A stretch of 64,000 bases of DNA from CBFIGX01 sp965662265 (GTDB taxonomy: Bacteria; Bacteroidota; Bacteroidia; Flavobacteriales; UBA7430). The DNA lies in NCBI GenBank assembly GCA_965662265.1, contig CBFIGX010000003.1:1-64000 (forward strand). The letters are read 5' to 3'. The notes under the pieces are model-generated. The model did not search any database. It was given only the letters and a program-made list of their open reading frames with translations, and had not been told where the DNA came from. Position 1 is the stretch's first letter, and the number at the start of each line of letters is the position of its first letter. Both the position numbers and the translations under genes were made by a program. Shown piece after piece: positions 35,427 to 44,555 of this stretch.

Positions 35427-36223
35427 AGCATGTGCTCTTTTAAATTTATTTTTTTTCCAAAAAAATAAGTGGTGCTTTGCTCAAAAGAACTGGTATAATC
35501 AGATACGAAAAATTCATGGTCAGAATCCAGATCCTTGTTTGATTGAATATGATTTTTTTCAATGATAGATTTTACTCTTTTACCGACTAGTTTAGCAGAG
35601 TTAACTATCGTTATACGATTATTGTAATACCTTTTAATTTCAGACTCTATCAAAGGGTAGTGAGTGCAAGCAAGAATTAAATGGTCAATATCAGTAAGCT
35701 TAGGGTTAGAAAGATAATTGTTGATGATAGTTTGAGATATTGTATTTTTATAGAAACCTTCTTCAATCATTGGGACCAACAATGGGCTGGCTAATGAACT
35801 CGTCTTAACTGTTGCATTAAGTGATTCAATCTTTGACGCATAGACACCAGAGTTTATGGTGTTTTTTGTTCCAATTATCCCAACATTTTTCGCGTTTGTG
35901 TTTGCGGTGTAATTCACAATAGGATCTATAACATTAATTGTAATAGCTTTATCCTTACAGAGCTGTTTTACGCTTTCAAATGCCAAAGCTGAGGCCGTGT
36001 TGCAAGCAATAATAATGATTTTGCATTTTTTTTGTAGCAAGAATCGTGTAATCTGCTTGCTGTATCTAATAATTGCTTCTGGAGACTTGTCTCCATAGGG
36101 TAGGTGCTTGGTATCTCCAAAATATATTATTTTTTCATTAGGCAATACATTAGCTATTTCGTGTGCTACTGTTAGCCCTCCTATTCCAGAGTCAAAAATC
36201 CCTATTGCCTGCGAATGATTCAT
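35423..36223 (-). CDS. murI: Glutamate racemase
   Basis: 266 residues. Catalytic cysteines C74 in IIACNTASA and C186 in LACTHYPL, and the start IGIFDSGIGGLTVA typical of the family. It supplies D-glutamate for peptidoglycan. Its start codon directly follows the T tract of the terminator downstream of ompH, with no room for a separate leader, so expression probably depends on readthrough from the bamA-ompH operon. Confidence 0.97.
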   Translation of the reverse strand: MNHSQAIGIFDSGIGGLTVAHEIANVLPNEKIIYFGDTKHLPYGDKSPEAIIRYSKQITRFLLQKKCKIIIIACNTASALAFESVKQLCKDKAITINVIDPIVNYTANTNAKNVGIIGTKNTINSGVYASKIESLNATVKTSSLASPLLVPMIEEGFYKNTISQTIINNYLSNPKLTDIDHLILACTHYPLIESEIKRYYNNRITIVNSAKLVGKRVKSIIEKNHIQSNKDLDSDHEFFVSDYTSSFEQSTTYFFGKKINLKEHML

Positions 36224-36248
36224 AAAAAAAACATCCCCGAAGGGATGT
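36224..36248 (-). terminator. Terminator between ompH and murI
   Basis: ACATCCC-TTCG-GGGATGT hairpin with a stable tetraloop and seven T bases on the minus strand; the last T touches the murI ATG. Confidence 0.88.
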
Positions 36249-36256
36249 TATATATT

Positions 36257-36760
36257 TTAAATGCCAAGCTTTGACTTCACAAGTGGCATAATGTCATGTG
36301 AGTCTTTTCCGTATACTATTGATCCTAAGCTGATATCAAAGATGTAGGTATAACCGTTTTCTTCTGCAACTTCGTTAATAGCATTTTGAGCTTTTTCTAG
36401 TAGAGGTGCTAAAACTTCATTTCTCTTTTGCTGGATAGATCCTTGACTTGATTGTTGAAATTCTTGAATTCTTACTTCTAAATCTTGAATTTCTTTCACT
36501 TTAGCTTCTTTAACGATATCTGTCATTAAAGCTTCGTTAGCTTGATATTCGCCTAATTTTGTTTGATACTCACCATACATTGCTTGAAGTTGTAATTCTA
36601 ATGTTTGGTTGTATTCTTGAATGGCTTTATCAGCATCAGCAGTTTCAGGCATTTCCATTAACAATTGTTCAGAGTGGATGTGTCCAAATTTATCTTGAGC
36701 AAATAGTGCACTTGAAAAACTTGTTAAAACTACGATTGCTATTGCAGTGATTCTTTTCAT
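36257..36760 (-). CDS. OmpH/Skp-like periplasmic chaperone, copy 2
   Basis: 167 residues. Signal peptide ends near ALFAQ. The OmpH/Skp fold is a helical hairpin with long coiled-coil arms (about 40-125: Gln/Glu-rich, VKEIQDLEVRIQEFQQSS) and a conserved C-terminal strand region YTYIFDISLGSIVYG. Skp holds unfolded outer-membrane proteins on their way to BamA. It lies 16 nt behind the first copy in the bamA operon. A terminator follows. Confidence 0.92.
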   Translation of the reverse strand: MKRITAIAIVVLTSFSSALFAQDKFGHIHSEQLLMEMPETADADKAIQEYNQTLELQLQAMYGEYQTKLGEYQANEALMTDIVKEAKVKEIQDLEVRIQEFQQSSQGSIQQKRNEVLAPLLEKAQNAINEVAEENGYTYIFDISLGSIVYGKDSHDIMPLVKSKLGI

Positions 36761-36776
36761 TTTTTGTTTGTTATGA

Positions 36777-37289
36777 TTAATAATTATAACCTAGTTTATC
36801 TAGAATTAATTCACTTTTATCAAGGTTTTCATCTGCATATAGCATTAATAAATCACTTGACTTATCAAATATTATTGCATATCTACCTTCTTTGGCAAAC
36901 TCCTGAATGGCATTAAAAATTTGATTTTGAATTGGCCTAATAAGCTCTTCTTGCTTTTTAAATAGGTCACCTTCAGTTCCAAATCTAGTTTGCTGTAGTT
37001 CTTTTACTGCTTGCTCTTTAGAAATAATTTCATCTTCCCTGGATTGTCTCATTTTGTCGGTAAGAAGAACTTTATCAGTTTGGTATGATCTATAAAGTTG
37101 ATCTATTTCTTGATAGGACTCTTCAATTTCCTGTTGCCATTCAATGGATAACTCATCTAATTGGACTTTTGCTTGTTTATATTCTGGTATGTTTTCAAGT
37201 ATAAATTGAGAGTCAACATATGCAAATTTTTGTGCCCATAACTGCCCTGAAACCAATGCCAGACACAGTAATAAAATTATTTTTTTCAT
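36777..37289 (-). CDS. OmpH/Skp-like periplasmic chaperone, copy 1
   Basis: 170 residues. Signal peptide ends near GQLWAQ. Start of mature part KFAYVDSQFILENIPEYKQA is a hallmark of Bacteroidota OmpH proteins; the middle is a charged coiled coil and the C-terminus YAIIFDKSSDLLMLY. Tandem with copy 2, which is the usual arrangement behind bamA in flavobacteria. It starts 18 nt after the bamA stop. Confidence 0.92.
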   Translation of the reverse strand: MKKIILLLCLALVSGQLWAQKFAYVDSQFILENIPEYKQAKVQLDELSIEWQQEIEESYQEIDQLYRSYQTDKVLLTDKMRQSREDEIISKEQAVKELQQTRFGTEGDLFKKQEELIRPIQNQIFNAIQEFAKEGRYAIIFDKSSDLLMLYADENLDKSELILDKLGYNY

Positions 37290-37307
37290 AATGCGAATTT
37301 ATATAAA

Positions 37308-39782
37308 TTAAAATTGTTGTCCAATGGAAAAATGTGTTTGCCAACCACTCTTTTCTAAAGAGCCTGGAAGTGGGTCGAAGCCGTGTCCAAAGTCAACACC
37401 TAGTAGACCGAACATTGGCATAAATATTCGGATACCGACACCTAAAGAGCGTTTAACCTCAAATGGTCTAAAGGTACTAAAAGAATCCCAGGCATTTCCA
37501 CCTTCAGCAAAAGCAGTGGCATAAATTGTTGAGCTTGGATTAAGAGATAGAGGATAACGCATTTCGAAATAGTATTTGGCGTACAAACTTCCTCCGCCAA
37601 CTATATGTTGAGACACAGCCTGATTTGCGTAGCCTCTTAGACCTATAACTTCTCTTCCATCCATAACGTAGCCTGTTAGTCCATCACCTCCAATATAGAA
37701 TCGTTCAAATGGTGGAATTCCTACTTCAGAGTTATAACTTCTTAGAAATCCGAATTCGCTATGGGTTTTAACCACTAGCTTACCAAGTGGATTAGCGTAC
37801 CATGTTGCACTAAGTTTGAGTTTATAATATTCTAGCCACTCGTATTTTTCGTTAGCTGTCATTGTAGAATAGTCTTTACCATTTAATAACGAATACGGTG
37901 GAGTAAAGTGTCCGGTAAGGGTAAATTGAGATCCAGCCTTTGGAAATATTGGGTCAAAAATAGAGGATCGAGATAATACGGCTCTGTAACTGATATTTTT
38001 AGAAATCCCATCTTTAAACCCAGGTACTAATTGTCTATTAGTTAGGTTGTATTGCTGAAAACTAATTGACTGGCTAGTAGAAAAATAATCATCAGGCCAT
38101 CTAAGTCTTTTTCCTAAGCCTACATTAACACCAGTAATATCTATTCTATTATCAATTTGATCTGTGCTAAAGTTTTGGATAGAGTGATACAGCGAGAAGC
38201 TTAAGGAATTGGGTTTATTACCTCCTAACCACGGTTCAGTGAATGAGAATGAATAATTCTGGTAGTAAGATCCGTTAGAACTCGCTCGAAGCTGAATTCG
38301 TTGGCCATCTCCAGAAGGGAGTGGCGACCATCCACCTTTTTTAAATATATTTTTTAGAGAGAAATTGTTAAATGTAATACCAAAAGTTCCAACAACTCTT
38401 CCTGCACCCCATCCACCTTGCAGTTCTATTTGATCTGAAGGTTTTTCCTCTACAGAATATTCGATATCTACATTACCAGTTTGAGGATCAGGCTTAGGGT
38501 TAACGCCAAGCGTTTGCGGGTTAAAATAATTCAATCGATTAAGTTCTTCTTGAGAACGCATAATATTAGATCGTCTGAATAATTCTCCTGGTTTGGTTCT
38601 AATTTCTCGCATTATAACATGATCATTAGTTTTTGTGTTTCCAATAACGCTCACCTTATTTATTGTAGCTTGTTTCCCTTCGTAAATCCTGATTTCAAAA
38701 TCAATAGAGTCTTCTTCTACAAGTACTTCTACAGGATTCAAGTTAAAGAATAAGTAACCGTCATCCATATATAAAGAGCTTATGTCTGTTCCAGACATAC
38801 TCATTTGAAGTCGCTCATTCATCATTTTCTGATCATATTTATCACCAGAACTGATGCCTAGCAACTCACTTAAATACTTGGAGTCATATTTGGTGTTTCC
38901 TAACCATTTAATATCTCTAAAATGGTATTGATTACCTTCTTCTATTCCAATATTAATACCAATGAGGTTTTCCGAAACATCGTAGGTCTCTTTTTTTGTG
39001 ATGCGGGCATCTCGATAACCGTTCTCATTGTAAAGCTTGATTATTTGATCAAGATCATCTTCGAAGGCTTGATCTAAATATTTCGATATTTTAAAAATTC
39101 TGAAGAATTTTTTTTCTTTGGTATCTTTTAGTTGACGTTTTATCTTTTTCTCAGAAAATTGGCTCAATCCGGATATGCTAATGTTGTCAATTTTAATTTT
39201 TTGACCTTTGTCAATAGCAACATCCAAAATAACACTCGTAGGCGACAAAGAGTCTTGCAATTGGGTAATTTCAACACGAGTATTTAAATAGCCTTTCTCC
39301 CTAAAATAGTCATAGATAATATGTTTTGTATTGTTAATTAAATTTTTAGTGACAATCTTACCTCGTGAAAGCTCAATTTTAGATCTTAATTTATCTACTT
39401 CAGACTTACTAGCTCCTTTAAATCCGAATTTTGATAGCCTAGGCAGTTCTTTTAAATGGAGTGATAAAAAAGCATTATTACCCAGAATTTTATCAAGCTT
39501 AATCGAGACATCTGCAAATAGATTCTGTTCCCAAAGTTTTTTGATGGCTTTTGAGATGGGTTCACCAGGAATCATGATTTTATCACCAATACTTAATCCT
39601 GATAACGTAATGATAGCATTTTTATCAAAGTTTTCAATTCCTTCGACAGTAATACCTCCAATTTCGTATTCCACGGGTCTTTCATATGACACGTTTTCTA
39701 ACTGATTTCCTATGTTTATCTGAGCACTAATTGTGCTCGATAACAATAGGAAGAGGCTGTATAATAGAGTATATTTTTTCAT
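37308..39782 (-). CDS. bamA: Outer membrane protein assembly factor BamA
   Basis: 824 residues from ATG 39782; the longer frame to 39917 would overlap uppS and lacks a signal peptide. Signal peptide ends near STISAQ. Five POTRA domains span about residues 35-430 (ITVEGIENFDKNAIITLSGL, ISISGLSQFSEKKIKRQLKD), followed by the 16-strand barrel with RFYIGGDGLTGYVMDG (lid-loop-like region) and C-terminal GWQTHFSIGQQF. It inserts beta-barrel proteins. It begins 1 nt after the uppS stop, so translation is coupled. Confidence 0.97.
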   Translation of the reverse strand: MKKYTLLYSLFLLLSSTISAQINIGNQLENVSYERPVEYEIGGITVEGIENFDKNAIITLSGLSIGDKIMIPGEPISKAIKKLWEQNLFADVSIKLDKILGNNAFLSLHLKELPRLSKFGFKGASKSEVDKLRSKIELSRGKIVTKNLINNTKHIIYDYFREKGYLNTRVEITQLQDSLSPTSVILDVAIDKGQKIKIDNISISGLSQFSEKKIKRQLKDTKEKKFFRIFKISKYLDQAFEDDLDQIIKLYNENGYRDARITKKETYDVSENLIGINIGIEEGNQYHFRDIKWLGNTKYDSKYLSELLGISSGDKYDQKMMNERLQMSMSGTDISSLYMDDGYLFFNLNPVEVLVEEDSIDFEIRIYEGKQATINKVSVIGNTKTNDHVIMREIRTKPGELFRRSNIMRSQEELNRLNYFNPQTLGVNPKPDPQTGNVDIEYSVEEKPSDQIELQGGWGAGRVVGTFGITFNNFSLKNIFKKGGWSPLPSGDGQRIQLRASSNGSYYQNYSFSFTEPWLGGNKPNSLSFSLYHSIQNFSTDQIDNRIDITGVNVGLGKRLRWPDDYFSTSQSISFQQYNLTNRQLVPGFKDGISKNISYRAVLSRSSIFDPIFPKAGSQFTLTGHFTPPYSLLNGKDYSTMTANEKYEWLEYYKLKLSATWYANPLGKLVVKTHSEFGFLRSYNSEVGIPPFERFYIGGDGLTGYVMDGREVIGLRGYANQAVSQHIVGGGSLYAKYYFEMRYPLSLNPSSTIYATAFAEGGNAWDSFSTFRPFEVKRSLGVGIRIFMPMFGLLGVDFGHGFDPLPGSLEKSGWQTHFSIGQQF

Positions 39783-39783
39783 A

Positions 39784-40530
39784 TTAACTGTTGAGTTGAT
39801 CACTAGTTTTCCCAAATCTTCGTTCTCTTTTTTGATATTCAATAACTGCTTGATAAAAGTCATTTTTTGTAAAGTCTGGCCAAAGCCTATCACAAAAATA
39901 TAACTCAGAGTAGGCAATTTGCCACAATAAGAAATTACTTATTCTTTGCTCGCCACTGGTTCTTATTAATAAATCAGGATTAGAAAAATGACTCGTATAT
40001 AGTTTTTTATCTAAGTCCTCTTCAGTGATATCTTCAATACGAAGTTGATTGGTCAAAACATCTGACGCGATTGATTTTATAGCGTTTATTATTTCTGTTT
40101 TAGAACTGTAACTGAGTGCTAAAACTAAGTTTAGGCCTGTATTATTTTTCGTTTGCGTTATTACGTCTCCAAGTTTTTTTTGACATCTATCAGGGAGTTG
40201 ATTTGTTTCCCCTATAGTGTGTAACTTAATATTATTTGTTTTAAATGTTTCCAATTCTTTGCTTAATGCTGTGACTAATAATTCCATCAATGCATCTACT
40301 TCAGGTTTTGGTCTATTCCAATTGTCTGTAGAAAAGGCGTATAGTGTGAGAGTTTTGATGTTTAATTTAGAACATGCTTCAACAACTTCTCTAACTGCTC
40401 TTGTGCCATTTTTATGACCTATAGCTCTTAGGTAGCCATTTTTTTTAGCCCACCGACCGTTTCCATCCATAATAACGGCAACATGTTGTGGTACATTGTT
40501 CAAAGAGATATTTTTTATTAAATCACTCAT
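39784..40530 (-). CDS. uppS: Isoprenyl transferase (undecaprenyl diphosphate synthase)
   Basis: 248 residues. cis-prenyltransferase with catalytic D22 in VIMDGNGRWAKKNG, LYAFSTDNWNRP, LALSYSSKTEI and DLLIRTSGEQRISNFLLWQIAYSELYF. It makes the C55 lipid carrier for cell-wall synthesis. Its start overlaps the stop of the DUF6089 gene (TAATG), and bamA follows; this order is conserved in flavobacteria. Confidence 0.97.
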   Translation of the reverse strand: MSDLIKNISLNNVPQHVAVIMDGNGRWAKKNGYLRAIGHKNGTRAVREVVEACSKLNIKTLTLYAFSTDNWNRPKPEVDALMELLVTALSKELETFKTNNIKLHTIGETNQLPDRCQKKLGDVITQTKNNTGLNLVLALSYSSKTEIINAIKSIASDVLTNQLRIEDITEEDLDKKLYTSHFSNPDLLIRTSGEQRISNFLLWQIAYSELYFCDRLWPDFTKNDFYQAVIEYQKRERRFGKTSDQLNS

Positions 40531-41345
40531 TAAGGTAGTAATGCTTTAGGACACTTTTTAGGTCTATTTTTTATTTTATAACTAATAGTTATTCCTGTAA
40601 AGTTATACCAATCATTGTTATTTGGATTGCCTCTTGTTTTACCAACAACAACATTTGTTTCTGATTTGTTTGCCATTTCAATAGCTTCTGGATTTAAATA
40701 GTCTTCGCTAACATAATAACCACTCACATCATCCAAGTAATCGGTGCTAGTAGCATGCCAAACCCATTCGACACCTACAGCAAGTTTAGTTCCTATATTT
40801 ATTTTATAGCCTAGACCAAAAGGAATGGTCATACTATTAAGTGAGTATTTGCTATTTGGATTTATCGCACTTCCTTGCCCTTCTGTTCCAAGTGGTTGAA
40901 GATCAACCCACTCGCCAGCTATATTTTGAGCTTTAGGATTAAATGAAACAAATGATATCCCGGCAAATATATATGGACTTTTAATCGTCTTCCGTTTTCG
41001 AATAATATATTTTGCAAAATTGAATTCAAAGCCTAGGCTAAGGTCTAAAATGTCTGATTTAAAACTTAAATTTCTATCTTGTCTGTAACTATAATTCGAG
41101 TTAATATCATCTGCGTTAACAGTTCCCAATTTTACACTGGCTCTAAGACTCAAATAGTCATGAACATTACGTTTATAGACAAATCCAACTGCCTTATTTT
41201 GGTATGCAACAACACTTTCAGCTCTATCATGGCCAATATCACCATAGTAGCCTGAGCTTCCCACAAATAACCCAAACTCGTTTACTTGAGCTGAAGATTG
41301 CCCAATTACAATAAATAACAAACAAAAAAGACTATTTCTTATCAT
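40530..41345 (-). CDS. DUF6089 outer-membrane beta-barrel protein
   Basis: 271 residues. Signal peptide ends near QSSAQ. NEFGLFVGSSGYYGDIGHDR at the mature N-terminus and repeated aromatic beta strands are typical of DUF6089 proteins, which in flavobacteria sit directly upstream of uppS and bamA. Predicted small outer-membrane barrel of unknown role. First gene of the operon, with a consensus -7 box at 41370-41377. Confidence 0.85.
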   Translation of the reverse strand: MIRNSLFCLLFIVIGQSSAQVNEFGLFVGSSGYYGDIGHDRAESVVAYQNKAVGFVYKRNVHDYLSLRASVKLGTVNADDINSNYSYRQDRNLSFKSDILDLSLGFEFNFAKYIIRKRKTIKSPYIFAGISFVSFNPKAQNIAGEWVDLQPLGTEGQGSAINPNSKYSLNSMTIPFGLGYKINIGTKLAVGVEWVWHATSTDYLDDVSGYYVSEDYLNPEAIEMANKSETNVVVGKTRGNPNNNDWYNFTGITISYKIKNRPKKCPKALLP

Positions 41346-41369
41346 GGTTTTCTTACGCTAAAGCGGCTG

Positions 41370-41377
41370 CAAATATA
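41370..41377 (-). promoter_or_regulatory. Predicted -7 box of the bamA operon
   Basis: TATATTTG on the minus strand, 24 nt before the DUF6089 start codon. It would drive DUF6089-uppS-bamA-ompH-ompH. Confidence 0.65.
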
Positions 41378-41401
41378 GTGATTTACTTGTCTTTATAACA
41401 T

Positions 41402-42283
41402 CTAATTACGTTTGTCTAAACCCCAAAGCAATTTGTTTCTTAATGTGCTACAAAAATCTTGCGTTTCTGTTTCTATCATATTTACCTTGAATGGGCCTTT
41501 CTTAATGGTCAATTCAATACCTGCATCAATTGTTTGAATTCTTGAATCCAGTGCGACAAGAAATTGTGAAGCTCTACCTTCAACTACTACTTTTATTACA
41601 TATTTATCACTAATAACTAGAGGTCGAACATTTAAATTGTGCGGAGCAATGGGTGTTATAATAAAATTATCGGAACCAGGCATTACAATAGGTCCACCAC
41701 AACTTAGAGAGTAGCCTGTTGAGCCAGTAGGAGTAGAAATAATAAGGCCATCTGCCCAATAGGAGTTAAGAAATTGATCATTGATATATGTTGTGATTGT
41801 AATCATCGATGTGGTGTCTTTTCTCGAAATTGTCACCTCATTAAGTGCAAAATTAAGTTCTCCAAAAATTGGCTCTTCAGTCTCAAGACACAGCAGTTTA
41901 CGCTCATCAATTGTAAACTTTTTATTTACAAGTTGTTTAATAGTTTTAGGGATTTGATCTTTGGCTATATCAGCTAAGAAGCCCAATCTTCCGGTATTAA
42001 CTCCAATAATAGGAATGCCAGTATCTCTAATTAGTGTTGTTGCATCTAGAATTGTTCCATCACCACCTACACTTATAAATAAGTCTATGTTTTCTTTTAA
42101 TTCTTCATAAGTATTATAGGTGCCTAGGAAAAGATTGAGATTAATTTGTTTAGAAAGGAAATCATAGAATGGCTCATAAACTAAGACTTCCATATTTTCT
42201 TTTTCAAGTTTTTTAAAGAGTTCATGAACAAATGGGGCCACCTCTTGCTGAAATTGTTTTCCGTAAACAGCTACTCTCATCAA
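41402..42283 (-). CDS. nadK: NAD kinase
   Basis: 293 residues. GGDGT motif in FISVGGDGTILDA, NTGRLGFLADI, FALNEVTISRKDTTSMI and TPTGSTGYSLSCGGPIVMPG with APHNLNVRPL, all characteristic. It phosphorylates NAD to NADP. Starts with two Met codons; either may be used. It directly follows the CBS protein gene with no gap, so the two form an operon. Confidence 0.97.
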   Translation of the reverse strand: MMRVAVYGKQFQQEVAPFVHELFKKLEKENMEVLVYEPFYDFLSKQINLNLFLGTYNTYEELKENIDLFISVGGDGTILDATTLIRDTGIPIIGVNTGRLGFLADIAKDQIPKTIKQLVNKKFTIDERKLLCLETEEPIFGELNFALNEVTISRKDTTSMITITTYINDQFLNSYWADGLIISTPTGSTGYSLSCGGPIVMPGSDNFIITPIAPHNLNVRPLVISDKYVIKVVVEGRASQFLVALDSRIQTIDAGIELTIKKGPFKVNMIETETQDFCSTLRNKLLWGLDKRN

Positions 42284-42946
42284 TTAGATGTTTAAGTAAT
42301 GAATAAAAGAGTCAAATCGATCATTTAACCCTTTATTATTTATAGTAGTTTGATATGAGGTAATGACATTATATTTATATCGCCTAAATGTTTCAATTAT
42401 AGCCGATAACTCATCGTGATTTATATTTAGTACAACTTCCATACGTGATGAATGATTTTCTTTAGCCATACAGATAGAACTCATAATTTTAGCTCCATTA
42501 CTCTCAACTATCTGAGCTATTTCTGATAAACTATAGTCATTAACGCCTATTTCAAGATGAATTAAACCTTTGAGATGTGAGGTGTTTAGCCAACGACATA
42601 TTTGATTAATTATTGAACGAAGTTTAATATACCCAATATATTTGTTGTCACTATTTACAACTGGTAAATAAGATAATTGTGAATCTTTAAAGAATGAAAG
42701 CGCTTCAAAAAGGTGTTGATCTGTATCTATTTTGTTATCTATTAACTTGTCAATAATCGAGCTTATTGGATTTGATGTGTTGAGGTCCGAAATGTCTTCC
42801 TTACTTAACAACCCCAAAAAAACACCCTCATTTAAAATTGGGATATAGTCCTCATTTAACTCTTCAAACACATGTATTGCGTCAGAAATACGATCAGATA
42901 CTTCTACACCTATTTTCTTCTCTTGTATTAAATCAACTGTTATCAT
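42284..42946 (-). CDS. CBS-domain protein
   Basis: 220 residues. Two CBS motifs in the first 135 residues (VEVSDRISDAIHVFEELNEDYIPILNE and IDTDQHLFEALSFFKDSQLSYLPVV), then an ACT-like C-terminal part (about 140-215: LEIGVNDYSLSEIAQIVESNGAKIMS). CBS pairs bind adenine nucleotides; the tight link to nadK, found generally in flavobacteria, suggests a tie to NAD(P) or energy status. Function unproven. Divergent from pdxJ. Confidence 0.88.
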   Translation of the reverse strand: MITVDLIQEKKIGVEVSDRISDAIHVFEELNEDYIPILNEGVFLGLLSKEDISDLNTSNPISSIIDKLIDNKIDTDQHLFEALSFFKDSQLSYLPVVNSDNKYIGYIKLRSIINQICRWLNTSHLKGLIHLEIGVNDYSLSEIAQIVESNGAKIMSSICMAKENHSSRMEVVLNINHDELSAIIETFRRYKYNVITSYQTTINNKGLNDRFDSFIHYLNI

Positions 42947-42962
42947 ACCAGATCACTTCTTA

Positions 42963-42970
42963 CAAACTTA
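42963..42970 (-). promoter_or_regulatory. Predicted -7 box of CBS-nadK
   Basis: TAAGTTTG on the minus strand, 16 nt before the CBS gene start. It lies back to back with the pdxJ box at 42979-42986, with 8 bp between them. Confidence 0.5.
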
Positions 42971-42978
42971 GTATTTTT

Positions 42979-42986
42979 TACCTTTG
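42979..42986 (+). promoter_or_regulatory. Predicted -7 box of pdxJ
   Basis: TACCTTTG, 33 nt before ATG 43020. Divergent and almost overlapping with the CBS-nadK promoter, so the two units may compete for polymerase. Confidence 0.5.
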
Positions 42987-43019
42987 CTACTAGCTAATTA
43001 CTACTAATAAATGTTAAAA

Positions 43020-43736
43020 ATGACTCGACTAAGCGTAAATATCAACAAGGTCGCTACACTTCGTAACGCCAGAGGTCACAACACGCCTAACGTATTGGAG
43101 GTAGCACAAGATATTGAACGCTTTGGTGCACAAGGAATAACTGTGCACCCAAGGCCAGATCAACGCCACATAAGATATAACGACGTTATTGAGTTATCAT
43201 CTTTACTCAATACGGAATTTAACATAGAAGGCTATCCGAATAAAAAGTTTATTGATCTGGTTTTAAGAACAAAACCAGCACAAGTTACGCTAGTGCCAGA
43301 TGCTCCAGATGTTTTAACCTCAAACGCAGGTTGGGATACTGTAAAACATGAGTCTATGTTAAAAGAAGTACTTGATGAATTTAAAGTCAACCAAATAAGA
43401 ACTTCAATTTTTGTTGATACAAATTTGGACTTTATTGAAGGTGCAAAAAAAGTTGGAGCATGTCGAATAGAACTATATACAGAACCTTATGCAAATTTAT
43501 ATCCCAATAGTAAAGAGCAAGCGATTAAACCTTTTGTCGAAGCTTCGTTATTGGCGGATAAACTAGGTTTAGGAATTAATGCTGGTCATGATTTAAGCTT
43601 AGCCAATTTGAAATATTTTGTCAATCGTATTCCTAGTGTTAAGGAAGTTTCTATTGGCCACGCATTAATCTCAGATTCTCTTTATTTTGGCCTGCAAAAT
43701 ACAGTACAAATGTACCTTGCTCAACTCAATGAATAA
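43020..43736 (+). CDS. pdxJ: Pyridoxine 5'-phosphate synthase
   Basis: 238 residues from ATG 43020; an ATG 9 nt earlier is also possible. The start MTRLSVNINKVATLRNARG is diagnostic. TVHPRPDQRHIR, EFNIEGYP, VTLVPDAPDVLTSNAGWD, RIELYTEPYA, LGINAGHDLSLANL and EVSIGHALISDSL complete the active site. It condenses 1-deoxyxylulose 5-phosphate with aminoacetone phosphate to make pyridoxine 5'-phosphate. The following hydrolase gene overlaps it by 8 nt. Confidence 0.97.
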   Translation: MTRLSVNINKVATLRNARGHNTPNVLEVAQDIERFGAQGITVHPRPDQRHIRYNDVIELSSLLNTEFNIEGYPNKKFIDLVLRTKPAQVTLVPDAPDVLTSNAGWDTVKHESMLKEVLDEFKVNQIRTSIFVDTNLDFIEGAKKVGACRIELYTEPYANLYPNSKEQAIKPFVEASLLADKLGLGINAGHDLSLANLKYFVNRIPSVKEVSIGHALISDSLYFGLQNTVQMYLAQLNE

Positions 43737-44505
43737 ACTATTAAACTCAAAAGTTATTGGCCAGGGTGAACCTTTAGTTATTCTTCATGGTCTTTTTGGT
43801 ATGTTAGACAATTGGCAAGGTTTGGCAAAACAATTTGGCGTTTTTTTTGAAACACATATTTTAGACCAAAGAAATCACGGTAAATCCTTTCACGACAAAC
43901 ATCATAATTACGATGCTATGTGTGAGGATTTGAGATTTTATCTGGACGAAAATCTGATAAAAAAAATAGTTTTAATTGGACACTCTATGGGAGGTAAGAC
44001 AGCGATGTTATTTGCAGTAAAATACCCAGAGCGCGTCAAAAAACTTGTTGTAGTAGATATTGCACCTAAGTATTACGAACCTCATCATCAAGAAATTTTA
44101 ATTGGATTAAAAGAAGTTTGTGATTCACAAATTACTTCTCGCAAACAAGCAGATCTCATCTTGTCTAATCATTTTTCAGATATAAATGTCCGACAATTCT
44201 TACTGAAAAATCTTTATTGGAAGTCTAAAAGTGAATTAGATTTTAGATTCAACTTAGATGTTTTAAGTCGTGAAATATTAAATGTTGGCGCTCCTTTATC
44301 AAATGGATTAAAATTTATAAAACCCGCCCTGTTTTTAGATGGTGAAAAGTCTAATTACATCCTAGAGGAAGACCATGAACTAATCGAAACACATTTCCCG
44401 AATTCCCAGATTATCACGGTTAAAAATGTAGGGCACTGGGTACATGCAGAAGATCCAAAAACATTTTTTGAAATGGTTTATAGATTTTTGATTTATGCCT
44501 CTTAA
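43729..44505 (+). CDS. Alpha/beta hydrolase (YbfF-like)
   Basis: 258 residues from ATG 43729, inside the end of pdxJ. Nucleophile S86 in LIGHSMGGKTAM, oxyanion-hole region ILHGLFGMLDNW, DQRNHGKS, and a late His in VKNVGHWVHAEDP. It resembles the YbfF esterase group, which acts on acyl esters in the cytoplasm. Overlap implies coupling with pdxJ, as usual in flavobacteria, but no metabolic link is evident. Confidence 0.9.
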   Translation: MNKLLNSKVIGQGEPLVILHGLFGMLDNWQGLAKQFGVFFETHILDQRNHGKSFHDKHHNYDAMCEDLRFYLDENLIKKIVLIGHSMGGKTAMLFAVKYPERVKKLVVVDIAPKYYEPHHQEILIGLKEVCDSQITSRKQADLILSNHFSDINVRQFLLKNLYWKSKSELDFRFNLDVLSREILNVGAPLSNGLKFIKPALFLDGEKSNYILEEDHELIETHFPNSQIITVKNVGHWVHAEDPKTFFEMVYRFLIYAS

Positions 44506-44555
44506 TACCCTAAGCACATAAAATTATATATTTACCGAACAAATTAAAAAAACTG

